Source: Clostridia bacterium (GTDB lineage Bacteria; Bacillota; Clostridia; Oscillospirales; Acutalibacteraceae). Taken from it: a stretch of DNA of 64,000 nucleotides. The notes below the pieces were generated by a model, which had not been told where the DNA came from, made no database searches, and saw nothing but the letters and a program-made list of their open reading frames with translations. Location of the stretch: positions 32,029-96,028 of the forward strand of contig JAFTYU010000012.1 in assembly GCA_017461235.1 (NCBI GenBank), in the 5' to 3' direction. Below, in pieces: positions 34,628 through 43,471 of the stretch (positions within the stretch are counted from its first letter, which is position 1; each line of letters begins with the position of its first letter). A program made the translations under genes and the position numbers.

Positions 34628-37600
34628 TCACTCATTAAGAATATCATAAAGTGTTTTTGCAATATCATTTAAGGCTGCATCATTATATACCGTAAGTATT
34701 TGTTTTCGTTTGCCGTAGTTAAGTATTTCATCAGGATATTTTTGCACTGATTCATCCTTTTGATATTTATCTGCAACTAATATCGCCTTACTGTTAAGTC
34801 CGAATTCGTTTGTAAGGTCATGCAATTTATCATAATAATTATTTTCCAGAGAATTGGTGGTTTTGCACTCAACAAAGGCAGATTTAAAGCCGCGTGTTAA
34901 TACTATATCGAACTCATTTTTATCATTTTCATTGCCAGCACGATTGATTTCATAGCTGGTTGCAACATCATCAAAAAGTCCGCTTTTTAAACACGCAATA
35001 TATACATACATCTCCAGAATAGCACCAGATTTTGTTAAAAGCTGCTGACTTTTCTGCGATGTAAAGCAGAAAGAAAAGCTGTTATCAACCCATTTAATGT
35101 TAGTAATCAAGTGTTGAGCATTCAATGAGTTCAAAATAAAATCAATCTGATTCTTTTTATATCCAAAATTCTCACCTGAAAGTGAATCTAAAGAAACATT
35201 GTCAATCATAAGGTCATTTGCCTCGATAACAGCTTCTGTTTTCTTCATATAGCATAGCAAGCTATCTTCATCGCAAAGATAATAGATGTTTTCAAAAAGC
35301 TTCTCAAAACCACAGATGCACTTCTTTGAAACCTGATTCAATTCAACTATGCACCTGTCTGTATGCTGACGGTACACGTGAGAATTATTGTCTATGATAT
35401 TGTGCTTTTTTAAAAATACTTCTACCTTTTTCAAAGCATCAAAAGCAAATACAGGAGCATAAAAACGTTTCGAGCAACAATCTGTTTCTGCTTTTTTACC
35501 ACCAAACTCAATTGCCTGACTACTATTCTCACCTAAAACTCTGCATAATGTTTTCCAAAGTCCGCGATTCTTTAAATAAATCTCGAATATGCCCTTATAT
35601 TCATCAAAGAATTCCGGAAATTCGGTATTTTTACCACGTGCATTGCTTATTCTAAACAAGTCGGAAACAGTAAGCACCTTGTTAGATTTTATATAATTCA
35701 GGAAGTTACATGCTTCGTTAGCGTGAATTTGGAATTCCGAATCCAGACTAAAGGACGGAATTTTATTTACATTATCAATAAATATTTCCGACAAATTTAT
35801 TAAGCCATTCAGTTTTTGAATAGCGCTGACCTTGCTTAAGCTACAAATTGCTTCACGGATTTTTTCAGTTGCATCCATTTCAACAACTTCAACAGCCTTA
35901 ATTCTATCGCACTGCAACAGCTCGTTTTTCAAAGCCTGTATATCAGCAGAGCTGGTTATATTTTTCTTATTCCATTCAATTACAACATTAACCTTGGTTT
36001 TGTAATCGCCATCCACTAGATAGTCGTTGATTTTTTGGAAAAACACCCTAGTCTGCTCTATATCGTTCTTTTCAGCAATACAGCAAACATAGCATACCTT
36101 TAAGGGATTGATAATAGTAATCGCTGCTACATTTGTAAAAACATCCTTTACAGGTACTTCCTTAGTATAGCGATTATAATTATCGCTTAATCTAAGGGGG
36201 ATTACTATATCCAGATTATGCTTATATGTAAGAATGAATGGTATGTATTGTACAAGATCCTCATCTTTTTTCTTATAATCATCATACCTTAGGCTTTCTA
36301 CAATGGGATAATAAATCAAATGGATATTATTGATTATCTCCAAAGCCTTTTTCTGGTCCGCTTTTCTTATCAAGTAATTTCCGTTTTCATCCTCTGCCTG
36401 AATAGCTGTTTCCATTCTTTTTTTCAAACCTTTGTATTTGGAAACGGCTCCCTTTTCTTTATTCCAAAGGGATATTAAACAATGGCACCAATCAAAATAA
36501 GCATATTCAACCAAACGCTTTCCTAAAATCAAGTTTCTAAGTTGAGTTTTATAATTTTCCAGGGTAACGTCATTTTTTCTTGTTTTGTTTGCAGCCTTTT
36601 TCAAGCCGCGATGAAGATTAACTGAGAGCGCATCCAGCTCATCCAATTTTTCTATTTGTTTTATTGATGCATTATCAAAGAAATTTTCATCAAACTTGAT
36701 TTTCTTAATATCTTTATCTCGTTCAGGTGTGCTTCTGACTAAGCAAACATGTTTTTTTGCTTTTTCGTCATTTATAAAGCCGTTATAACAGGCCTGCAGA
36801 TTAGTTTGCCTTGTCCAACCCTTACAGATTTTCTCTGCAACCCATCGTCTGTGTTCAACTGCAACAAGCTCATTAAAATTAGTTTTATCCTCATTTAATA
36901 AAACCTTCTCGCAAAAAATATCTGCTGCTTCATTTAAATCACTGCAGTCTATCCCTATACTTTTAAGCTTGTATTTTGTTGAAACAACGTTTGCTATGCA
37001 GGATGTATAATTATATGTTTTTCTGAACTCTTTTCTTACGTCCTTGTAGCTATAATTACTATCCTGTATCCAAACAAGATGAGCGTTTAAACCCATTCTG
37101 TTAAGCTCAGTCAACTCTTTTCTGGGAACAGACTTGCTGAGAATTATGGCGTTACCAACATTTTCTGCATTTTTTATTGGCTTTTCCAGAACGTAGTTTA
37201 CAGAATATCCCTCAGGCTTAGCACACTGTGCAACTGTACTAAAGCTTTTTGCTGCGTTATAATTCACCTTATCATTTCCAAGTGAAACAAAGATATAATC
37301 AGGAGCTTTTTCTGCCAAATCCAGTGCAATACCATCGTTTTTATGAAAATCTGTTGTAAAGTCAACCTCTTTAAAATACAAATTACCATAAGCTTTTTCT
37401 TTTTCAGACTCTTGGAATGAATTATCTACTGAAAAGAATTCTTGCAATGCAGGTCTATTTTTCAGATACAAAGCTTTTTCGCTTTCAGAATTCTGCGTTG
37501 CAACGGTAACATTCAGTTTTTTATTATGCATCTGCCCGATTTGCAGGCAACAATCCAAAAATCGTTGACCGTGATTACCAAAACCCGCCACCAACACAGT

Positions 37601-38791
37601 GATTTCCTTTGCTTCGTTATCAGAAAATTCATACAACGGATGTTTATATAAATGATTCAGGAACAGAACTTCCGCTTTAACGGGCTTTTTATCTAATTTT
37701 TCTGATACAGCTTTTAAACTTATTCTTTCATTGTATTCAGTAGCCAACAACAAACGACGCATCTGTTCTAAAGCGGCCACTATATCTTCACAGCTGTAAT
37801 TACGTCTGTCGTTCTGCTTTATCAATAATCCTTTCAACAATTGACAAAGAAGCTCAACTAATCTGATATTGTTTGTTGAGTCAGTTGCTGTTATAAGCTC
37901 AGATTCTTTAATCAGGCGTTCAATATTATCATACGCCTTATCACAATACCCTTCAATTTCACCTGTGATCGCCGCAAATAAAAGGCATCCAATAGAATAA
38001 ACGTCACTTCTTCGGTTTATCAACTCGTTGCACTGCATTCTGACCTCAGGAGCGCTATAACCTATAGTTCCAAGGTCTTCAATAACCATATCTTCATACA
38101 CAGAATGGAGCGTATTGATATCAAATAAATAGATGTTATCTGTTAGTACATTTTCCTTAAACGTTGGTATTCCAAAATTGTTTGGCTTGATGTCCAGGTG
38201 CAAAAAACCCTTTTCGTGTAAAACACCAATACGGTTAGTCAAGGTTATCATCGTACTTAATAACGTAAATAATTTGTGCTCCGGCAGATTATCGTAGTCA
38301 CGATGAAGCTGTTTGATAAAATCTGAGAACAGTGTTATTTTTCTGTTTTCCGTCCAGATATATAGAGTTGGATGTTCGGGGGCGTTACCATTCATATCGC
38401 AACTTTCGTAAACTGTAAAATCAGGTATAAAAGATGATATATCAGAGCCTTCCTTTTTATCTATAAATATTTCTTTAAGTTTGTTATGTGATTTCAAAAA
38501 CAACTCTTTTTCTCTTTCTGCTTCAGAAAAATTTGAAGCAGTGTATTGTAGCATATTATCAGCGTGACGGGTAAATCCACCCACCAAACCAAGAGGATAG
38601 AATTCTTTAAGTCTTCCGACTCTGTTTTCACTCAAAAGAATAGCATTATAGCAGATACAAGAACTGCCTTCACCTTCTATATCCAAAACATTAAATCTCT
38701 CTGTTATGTTTGTCCCAAGTTTTTTTAAAAGTATGTTTCTTGATTCTTCACCATTTCCCAAATTTATAAAATCAGGGGTTTTTCTTCCCAT
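34628..38791 (-). CDS. Giant fusion: protein kinase - TrkA-N-like Rossmann - RyR domain - DUF1887/Card1-like nuclease
   Basis: The 1387-residue protein (ATG 38791 after AAGGGTGA) has an active-looking Ser/Thr kinase at 35-350: GEGSSC loop, K62, HLDIKPNN with D200, FDIN with D224, SAPEV at 246-250. An NAD-binding-like Rossmann unit starts at VLVAGFGNHGQRF (399-411). A RyR domain follows (VEHRRWVAEKICKGW, 645-659; KKHVCLVRS). A region near 885-1000 may be a degenerate CARF-like Rossmann fold but lacks the NxTGGT motif. The end is a PD-(D/E)XK nuclease: GAILEMYVY (E1260), NEFDIVL (D1295), VECKTT (E1308, K1310), closest to Card1/DUF1887 nucleases. Its start is 12 bases after the stop of the gene before it. 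Confidence 0.8.
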   Translation of the reverse strand: MGRKTPDFINLGNGEESRNILLKKLGTNITERFNVLDIEGEGSSCICYNAILLSENRVGRLKEFYPLGLVGGFTRHADNMLQYTASNFSEAEREKELFLKSHNKLKEIFIDKKEGSDISSFIPDFTVYESCDMNGNAPEHPTLYIWTENRKITLFSDFIKQLHRDYDNLPEHKLFTLLSTMITLTNRIGVLHEKGFLHLDIKPNNFGIPTFKENVLTDNIYLFDINTLHSVYEDMVIEDLGTIGYSAPEVRMQCNELINRRSDVYSIGCLLFAAITGEIEGYCDKAYDNIERLIKESELITATDSTNNIRLVELLCQLLKGLLIKQNDRRNYSCEDIVAALEQMRRLLLATEYNERISLKAVSEKLDKKPVKAEVLFLNHLYKHPLYEFSDNEAKEITVLVAGFGNHGQRFLDCCLQIGQMHNKKLNVTVATQNSESEKALYLKNRPALQEFFSVDNSFQESEKEKAYGNLYFKEVDFTTDFHKNDGIALDLAEKAPDYIFVSLGNDKVNYNAAKSFSTVAQCAKPEGYSVNYVLEKPIKNAENVGNAIILSKSVPRKELTELNRMGLNAHLVWIQDSNYSYKDVRKEFRKTYNYTSCIANVVSTKYKLKSIGIDCSDLNEAADIFCEKVLLNEDKTNFNELVAVEHRRWVAEKICKGWTRQTNLQACYNGFINDEKAKKHVCLVRSTPERDKDIKKIKFDENFFDNASIKQIEKLDELDALSVNLHRGLKKAANKTRKNDVTLENYKTQLRNLILGKRLVEYAYFDWCHCLISLWNKEKGAVSKYKGLKKRMETAIQAEDENGNYLIRKADQKKALEIINNIHLIYYPIVESLRYDDYKKKDEDLVQYIPFILTYKHNLDIVIPLRLSDNYNRYTKEVPVKDVFTNVAAITIINPLKVCYVCCIAEKNDIEQTRVFFQKINDYLVDGDYKTKVNVVIEWNKKNITSSADIQALKNELLQCDRIKAVEVVEMDATEKIREAICSLSKVSAIQKLNGLINLSEIFIDNVNKIPSFSLDSEFQIHANEACNFLNYIKSNKVLTVSDLFRISNARGKNTEFPEFFDEYKGIFEIYLKNRGLWKTLCRVLGENSSQAIEFGGKKAETDCCSKRFYAPVFAFDALKKVEVFLKKHNIIDNNSHVYRQHTDRCIVELNQVSKKCICGFEKLFENIYYLCDEDSLLCYMKKTEAVIEANDLMIDNVSLDSLSGENFGYKKNQIDFILNSLNAQHLITNIKWVDNSFSFCFTSQKSQQLLTKSGAILEMYVYIACLKSGLFDDVATSYEINRAGNENDKNEFDIVLTRGFKSAFVECKTTNSLENNYYDKLHDLTNEFGLNSKAILVADKYQKDESVQKYPDEILNYGKRKQILTVYNDAALNDIAKTLYDILNE

Positions 38792-38803
38792 TTTATTCAC
38801 CCT

Positions 38804-40465
38804 TTAGTCCATATATAATTTGTTGTTGACCCTGCAGTATGCAAAAAATACAACTAACATATCAAACACGTTTTTGTAGTCCAATTTGCAAAATCCGGCT
38901 TCCTCAAGTGTTTCGTTTAACCACATTTCGAAATCAAGTAAAACGTCGGAAAACATTCTTGGAGCATCGAAATTATCCATACAATAGCCGTGAAAATATG
39001 CAGCAATTAATTTTGTTCGTGTTATTTTAGCAACCTTTTCATCGTTATAAATGCTCAATGTTTCGAAGGGATCCAAACGTTCATTTACTTTCTCAATCAA
39101 AATCCTAAAATCCTCATCAAATATCGGCATACTTTCGACATCAAATTTATTCAGCTCCAACTCCCAAAGAGAATCCAATTCTTTCTTATATTCATTAGAA
39201 AGAGCAAGGTTTTCTTTTTTAGAACGTATTTTAGTATTTATAACCTTCAAAGCCGATCTAAACTCTTTTTTGCTTATTTCAAGATTTCCGGCAATTTCAT
39301 CCCTGATAGTGTCATAGCATTTGTATATAGTATTGTGTGAAAATGCAAGACCAAAAGGAGACGATCCCTTTTTAAGTTTGCAATTATAATGCCACAAAAT
39401 ATATTCTTCAATTTCCTCTTCATCCAATTGTAAAACAATTTTTATAAAATTATCTTTCTGTTGGTTTGTTGACAATAATTCGAAAACATTTTCTTGCTCA
39501 CTGTTTGCAGCCTTCTTTTTTATATTTTTTAATACTTTATATATTTTCTTTATTTTTTGTTCAGCAGAATAGCATTCTTTATTCATAAAATAAATGAATA
39601 CTGCTTCAGCATAATTTTTGTAATCTATACCAAGGCCCAAAGGCTCATCCTCATAAGCAGAATTATTCACATTCTTATATGATGTAATGTATCTTATCAG
39701 ATTATCATTATAGTAATCATTGAAAATATTTTTTACGATATCTTTTTCTTTGCAATATTCTTCTGTTTCATAGGGATAATATTTCATACCCAAAACAATT
39801 GCTAACAAATATAAAGGTTCTTTAGAGGCCCCATTATTTTTAAACTTGCCTTCAGCAAGTTCCTGAGCTAGAACAAGCAAGGAATATTTATCTTTTTTCT
39901 CTTCTTTTGTCGCAGCTTGTAAAACCTCAAAAACGCCATCATCCACAACCAAAAGCTCATTTATATCCTTTGGCTTTTCTTTATCTATATATTTTTTTAT
40001 GTGAGCTAAGCCGGTATAACCTGCGGCAGTCAGACCATGTCCGTATTTCAAAAACTCTTTAAGAATTCTTAATCTCATTGTTTCTTCTTTTTTAAATTCT
40101 TCACTTCCGCAATTATCCAGGATTCTTTCCATTATTTTGGCAGGTTGAGGAAAGTCTTTATATATACCATATAGATATTTCCAGATTTCGTTATCTAAAT
40201 CCTCTTTACTTTCATACAGTGTTCCTGCAGGAACAGTTCGTAATAAATCTATGTAGTATTCAGGAGTTTGCCCTATTTCACATGCTATACCAATACTTTC
40301 ATATAACCTCACAACTTCTGCACTGTCGGAGGGGTATTCCGTTTTGGTGCATTTTTTTAATGCCATAACTTTATCCTCAAATTCTGCTTGTAAGTGTAAA
40401 GTTGAAATTTTATTATTAAAAGATTCGTATTGTTTTCTTGCTTTTAATGTTAAATTATTTTCCAT
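38804..40465 (-). CDS. Unknown helical protein, first gene of the putative conflict operon
   Basis: The 553-residue protein begins at ATG 40465, seven bases after AAAGGAG. It is rich in Lys, Glu, Tyr and Leu with mostly helical segments and no transmembrane helix, signal peptide or catalytic motif that I can see. The C-terminal third (FDEDFRILIEKVNERLDP onward) looks like a compact helical domain. It is the first gene of a minus-strand operon behind a near-perfect promoter, and the kinase fusion gene starts 12 bases after its stop. In such operons the first protein is often the sensor or regulator; nothing in the sequence proves this. Confidence 0.7.
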   Translation of the reverse strand: MENNLTLKARKQYESFNNKISTLHLQAEFEDKVMALKKCTKTEYPSDSAEVVRLYESIGIACEIGQTPEYYIDLLRTVPAGTLYESKEDLDNEIWKYLYGIYKDFPQPAKIMERILDNCGSEEFKKEETMRLRILKEFLKYGHGLTAAGYTGLAHIKKYIDKEKPKDINELLVVDDGVFEVLQAATKEEKKDKYSLLVLAQELAEGKFKNNGASKEPLYLLAIVLGMKYYPYETEEYCKEKDIVKNIFNDYYNDNLIRYITSYKNVNNSAYEDEPLGLGIDYKNYAEAVFIYFMNKECYSAEQKIKKIYKVLKNIKKKAANSEQENVFELLSTNQQKDNFIKIVLQLDEEEIEEYILWHYNCKLKKGSSPFGLAFSHNTIYKCYDTIRDEIAGNLEISKKEFRSALKVINTKIRSKKENLALSNEYKKELDSLWELELNKFDVESMPIFDEDFRILIEKVNERLDPFETLSIYNDEKVAKITRTKLIAAYFHGYCMDNFDAPRMFSDVLLDFEMWLNETLEEAGFCKLDYKNVFDMLVVFFAYCRVNNKLYMD

Positions 40466-40506
40466 ACCCTTGCTCCTTTGAAGTCTAATTGCTAAATTCA
40501 ATTTTT

Positions 40507-40535
40507 ATTATACTTTCTTGATTAGAGACAGTCAA
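40507..40535 (-). promoter_or_regulatory. Consensus promoter of the kinase/TIR operon
   Basis: On the minus strand TTGACT (40530-40535), a 17-base spacer, and TATAAT (40507-40512), about 42 bases upstream of the first ATG. It suggests constitutive sigma-A expression. Confidence 0.8.
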
Positions 40536-40620
40536 GGTGATGAAGCGTAAATTCCTTTTAATCGAAGTATCTGCCTAGGGAAAACTCCATCTTCCCCAAC
40601 AATACATTCATATTTTAAAC

Positions 40621-40746
40621 TTGACAAAACCATTTTTCCATATTATTATGCAAATAGTCAGAAAACTCTAAAAATCAAAAAGCCGAGAACCCTTGATTCT
40701 ACTGGGTTTACGGCTTATCATCCATGTGATGTTACCGTTAGGTTCT
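40621..40746 (+). repeat. 126-bp island-end module, copy A
   Basis: This stretch matches 50454-50579 over 126 bases without indels (about 9 differences). It holds TTGACA (40621-40626), 17-base spacer, TATTAT (40644-40649), then a hairpin (AGCCGAGAACCC at 40681-40692 with GGGTTTACGGCT at 40704-40715) and runs into a tRNA-Leu-like 3' half. A conserved promoter facing a tRNA fragment is unusual; see findings. Confidence 0.8.
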
Positions 40747-40789
40747 TGTGCCGAGAGGTGTACAGGTTCGACCCCTGCTACCCGCACCA
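40738..40789 (+). pseudogene. Diverged tRNA-Leu 3' half
   Basis: The 52 bases end with acceptor strand TACCCGC and encoded ACCA, preceded by a T-arm CAGG-TTCGACC-CCTG. The start TTAGGTTCT equals that of tRNA-Leu(UAG), but the middle differs, so it probably derives from another leucine isoacceptor. No 5' half is present. It is followed by a terminator, as a real tRNA would be. Confidence 0.7.
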
Positions 40790-40803
40790 AAAACAAAAAG
40801 ATG

Positions 40804-40843
40804 CTCTCCCACGACAAGCAACTGTCGTGGGAGAGTACCTTTT
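40804..40843. terminator. Bidirectional terminator between the tRNA fragment and the hydrogenase operon
   Basis: A perfect 13-bp stem (40804-40816 with 40823-40835), loop AGCAAC. T-tracts exist on both sides when read in the matching direction, so it can end both the hydrogenase operon (minus) and the tRNA-fragment transcript (plus). Confidence 0.85.
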
Positions 40844-40862
40844 TGAATGAAGGATTTAAAAT

Positions 40863-42296
40863 CTATTTCAAAACAGAAATTGCATCGGAGATAGTTTTTT
40901 CAAAAGCTTCTCGTCCGTACTTATCAACCTCTGCTTTGTTTTTTTCACCGTGGGTAAGGCAACCTGCACCGCCGATACATCCGCCGACACATGCCATACC
41001 TTCAATAAAGTTTGCCTGAAGTGCATTCTTACTTTTCTTAAGAAGTGCAATTCTGCATTCTTCAATACCGTCGCAAGAAACAGGCATAAACTCAAAATCA
41101 GTTATATTCTGCTCTTTAATCGCTTGAGTTACTGCGTCAGTAAGACCACCGCTGCGAGCGAAAATTCTGCCAAAATATGATGCGTTGTCAAGCACATCTT
41201 CTTCGAGAGTTGTGATATCAATATCACGGCTGTCAAAGAGTGCCTGAAGTTCTTCAAAAGTCAGAACAGCATCAACATAAGGCTTTGCACTTTCAAGCTG
41301 TGCTTCTGCTTTTTTAGCAGTACAAGGTCCGATAAAAATTGTTTTTGCATTTTCGTCAGTTTCTTTTATATACTTCGAAATTTCGACCATTGGTGAACAG
41401 TTGTGAGAAATAAAAGGAACTAAATCGGGAAATGCAGATTTTATGTAAGAAACAAATGCAGGACAACAAGAGCTTGTAAGGAAGCCTTTTTCAGTTAATT
41501 CCTGAGATTCTTTCATAGCAACCATATCTGCACCTAAAGCTGCTTCAACAACAGTGTGGAAACCCATTTTTTTAAGTCCTGTTATAACCTGACCTAATTT
41601 TGCATAAGAGAACTGACTTGAAATTGAGGGAGCAACAACTGCATAAAGCTTGTAATTTCTGCCTTGTTCGCTTTTCTTAATAAGGTCAACCACGTTAAGA
41701 ATATAGGATTTATCGGAAATTGCACCGAAGGGGCATTGATAAACACAAGCACCGCAAGCGGTACATTTATCGTTATCAATAGATGCCGCATTATCTTCGT
41801 TAATTGAAATTGCCTTCACCTTGCAGGCAATCTGACAAGGTCTTTTGCGGTTAACAATTGCAGAATAAGGACAAACCTTTGCACACTGACCGCATTCAAC
41901 ACATTTTGATTTATCAATATGTGCAACATGATTATGGTCAAATGAAATTGCACCGCGCTTGCATACATCTTCACAACGGTGAGCAAGACAACCTCTGCAG
42001 GAATCTGTTACTTCATAGCCTGCAGCAGGACATTCATCACAAGCAATATCAATGACCTGAATAACATTGGGGTTTTCAGGGTCACCGCCCATAGCAATTT
42101 TAACACGCTCTGAAAGAATAGCACGTTCTTTATAAACACAGCAACGCATTGTGGAGGTTTTTCCGGGAACTATTTTTTTAGGTATATCAATAAGATTTTC
42201 AAGAAGGGTATCATTCCATGCTTCTCTTGCAACCTCTCTTAACACCTTGTATTTAAGATATTGTACTTTTGTATCAAATTTTCTTATATTACTCAT
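40863..42296 (-). CDS. [FeFe]-hydrogenase, group B-like
   Basis: The 477-residue protein has Cys-rich N-terminal motifs (CDECPAAGYEVTDSCRGC) and ferredoxin-type clusters CVECGQCAKVCP and CTACGACVYQCP, then the H-cluster domain with L1 SSCCPAF (277-278), L2 GPCTAKKAEA (C325) and L3 EGMACVGGC (C436, C440). All four H-cluster cysteines are present. L2 lacks the usual Met before PC, as in group B enzymes, which are linked to ferredoxin in fermenters. It is last in the adhE-hydrogenase operon, two bases after the phosphatase gene. Whether it produces, consumes or senses H2 cannot be read from sequence. Confidence 0.88.
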   Translation of the reverse strand: MSNIRKFDTKVQYLKYKVLREVAREAWNDTLLENLIDIPKKIVPGKTSTMRCCVYKERAILSERVKIAMGGDPENPNVIQVIDIACDECPAAGYEVTDSCRGCLAHRCEDVCKRGAISFDHNHVAHIDKSKCVECGQCAKVCPYSAIVNRKRPCQIACKVKAISINEDNAASIDNDKCTACGACVYQCPFGAISDKSYILNVVDLIKKSEQGRNYKLYAVVAPSISSQFSYAKLGQVITGLKKMGFHTVVEAALGADMVAMKESQELTEKGFLTSSCCPAFVSYIKSAFPDLVPFISHNCSPMVEISKYIKETDENAKTIFIGPCTAKKAEAQLESAKPYVDAVLTFEELQALFDSRDIDITTLEEDVLDNASYFGRIFARSGGLTDAVTQAIKEQNITDFEFMPVSCDGIEECRIALLKKSKNALQANFIEGMACVGGCIGGAGCLTHGEKNKAEVDKYGREAFEKTISDAISVLK

Positions 42297-42298
42297 AA

Positions 42299-43471
42299 TT
42301 AAAAATAACTCACTTTAATTCTTTTACCCATTTGCTTCAAGCACTTAGAAAGCTCTTCCACAAGGTTCATTTTAATATTGAAGTTTATGGGAAGGTCCGG
42401 GTTCTGATGGGCAGGGTTAATTGCTCTACCCACATAAAAGTTTATATCTGTTGCTTCTTCAAAAAGTAAACGGCTTATAAGTGAAGCTCCGTCCTTTTTG
42501 AAATTCCAATGCTCATAGTGTTTGTTTTCACCAAGATAATCTTGTGCGTACTCTACAACTTTATTGACTGTGATAACACCTTCGGTAACAAGGTCAACGC
42601 CTTCAATTTCCGCAATAGGCGGAACATCACTGCTCTCAAAATTAAGGGATGGCTTTAAAGGCTTTCTCAAGAATTTAGATGCAATGGATGATGTTGTACC
42701 ACCACAGATAATGTGCTTTCCTTCTTTTGAGAAGAAAAGGCTCATCATTCTGTCTGCATCATCTCTGTTTGAGGGCGGTCCGAAAAGCATATTCATAGGA
42801 ACTCTCTTACGGATTTTAACAACACAAGCGGTTGCATCGTCACCGGGCTTGTAATCATAAAGCTTATCACACTCATCAATGAGCATTGTTGATAAGTTCT
42901 TTGCAGTATAACCAACAGGAGCAAGAGTTTCAAGAAAGTTTGCAATATCTTCACGCTTCCAACCGAAGTTATATGCAGTACCAATACCTGCATGCGGGCA
43001 ACCATCGCTCATAGCAATAAAAATATCGTTTTCCTGAAGCTGAATAACAGATTTGAAAATTTTCTTTCCGCCAATATTCACTTCGGTTTTCGGATAATCC
43101 CAATTTTTTTCGTTTCTTATTATTATGGTGTGTGGGTTATCGTACTGAATAAGCTCTGCAGTTTCATTATTCTTAAGATGAATAATGGTGAATGTGGAAT
43201 AAGCAACTCCACGCACCGAGCAAACAGGAAGAGTTGCTGCAATAGTTTCAACGCACTCCTCAAGGGAAAGACCTTCTGCAAGCATTGTTGAAATGATTTT
43301 TGAAGTAAGTGTTGAAAGAATACTAGCTTTAACACCGCTACCGAGACCATCGGAAAGAACAACCACAGTTGAATCCTCATCTGGCTCAACTATATCAATA
43401 TGATCTCCGCAAAGCTGTTCACCGTAATGGTTTATGCTTTTATAACCGATATCTGCACATAAATCATTCAT
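42299..43471 (-). CDS. SpoIIE-type PP2C protein phosphatase
   Basis: The 390-residue protein begins with a PP2C/SpoIIE phosphatase domain: VVLSDGLGSGVKAS, IAMSDGCPHAG and GDDATACVV supply the metal-binding aspartates. The C-terminal 160 residues are a separate unrecognised domain. SpoIIE-type enzymes remove phosphate from Ser/Thr of small regulators. It overlaps the end of the sensory hydrogenase gene by eight bases and precedes the group B hydrogenase gene by two, which fits the known pairing of group C hydrogenases with Ser/Thr phosphatases and kinases. Confidence 0.88.
   Translation of the reverse strand: MNDLCADIGYKSINHYGEQLCGDHIDIVEPDEDSTVVVLSDGLGSGVKASILSTLTSKIISTMLAEGLSLEECVETIAATLPVCSVRGVAYSTFTIIHLKNNETAELIQYDNPHTIIIRNEKNWDYPKTEVNIGGKKIFKSVIQLQENDIFIAMSDGCPHAGIGTAYNFGWKREDIANFLETLAPVGYTAKNLSTMLIDECDKLYDYKPGDDATACVVKIRKRVPMNMLFGPPSNRDDADRMMSLFFSKEGKHIICGGTTSSIASKFLRKPLKPSLNFESSDVPPIAEIEGVDLVTEGVITVNKVVEYAQDYLGENKHYEHWNFKKDGASLISRLLFEEATDINFYVGRAINPAHQNPDLPINFNIKMNLVEELSKCLKQMGKRIKVSYF

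Noticed and set aside
34628-38791. Card1-like nuclease as part of a type III CRISPR system
   Set aside because: No Cas10, Csm/Cmr or CRISPR array within the window, and the CARF NxTGGT motif is missing.
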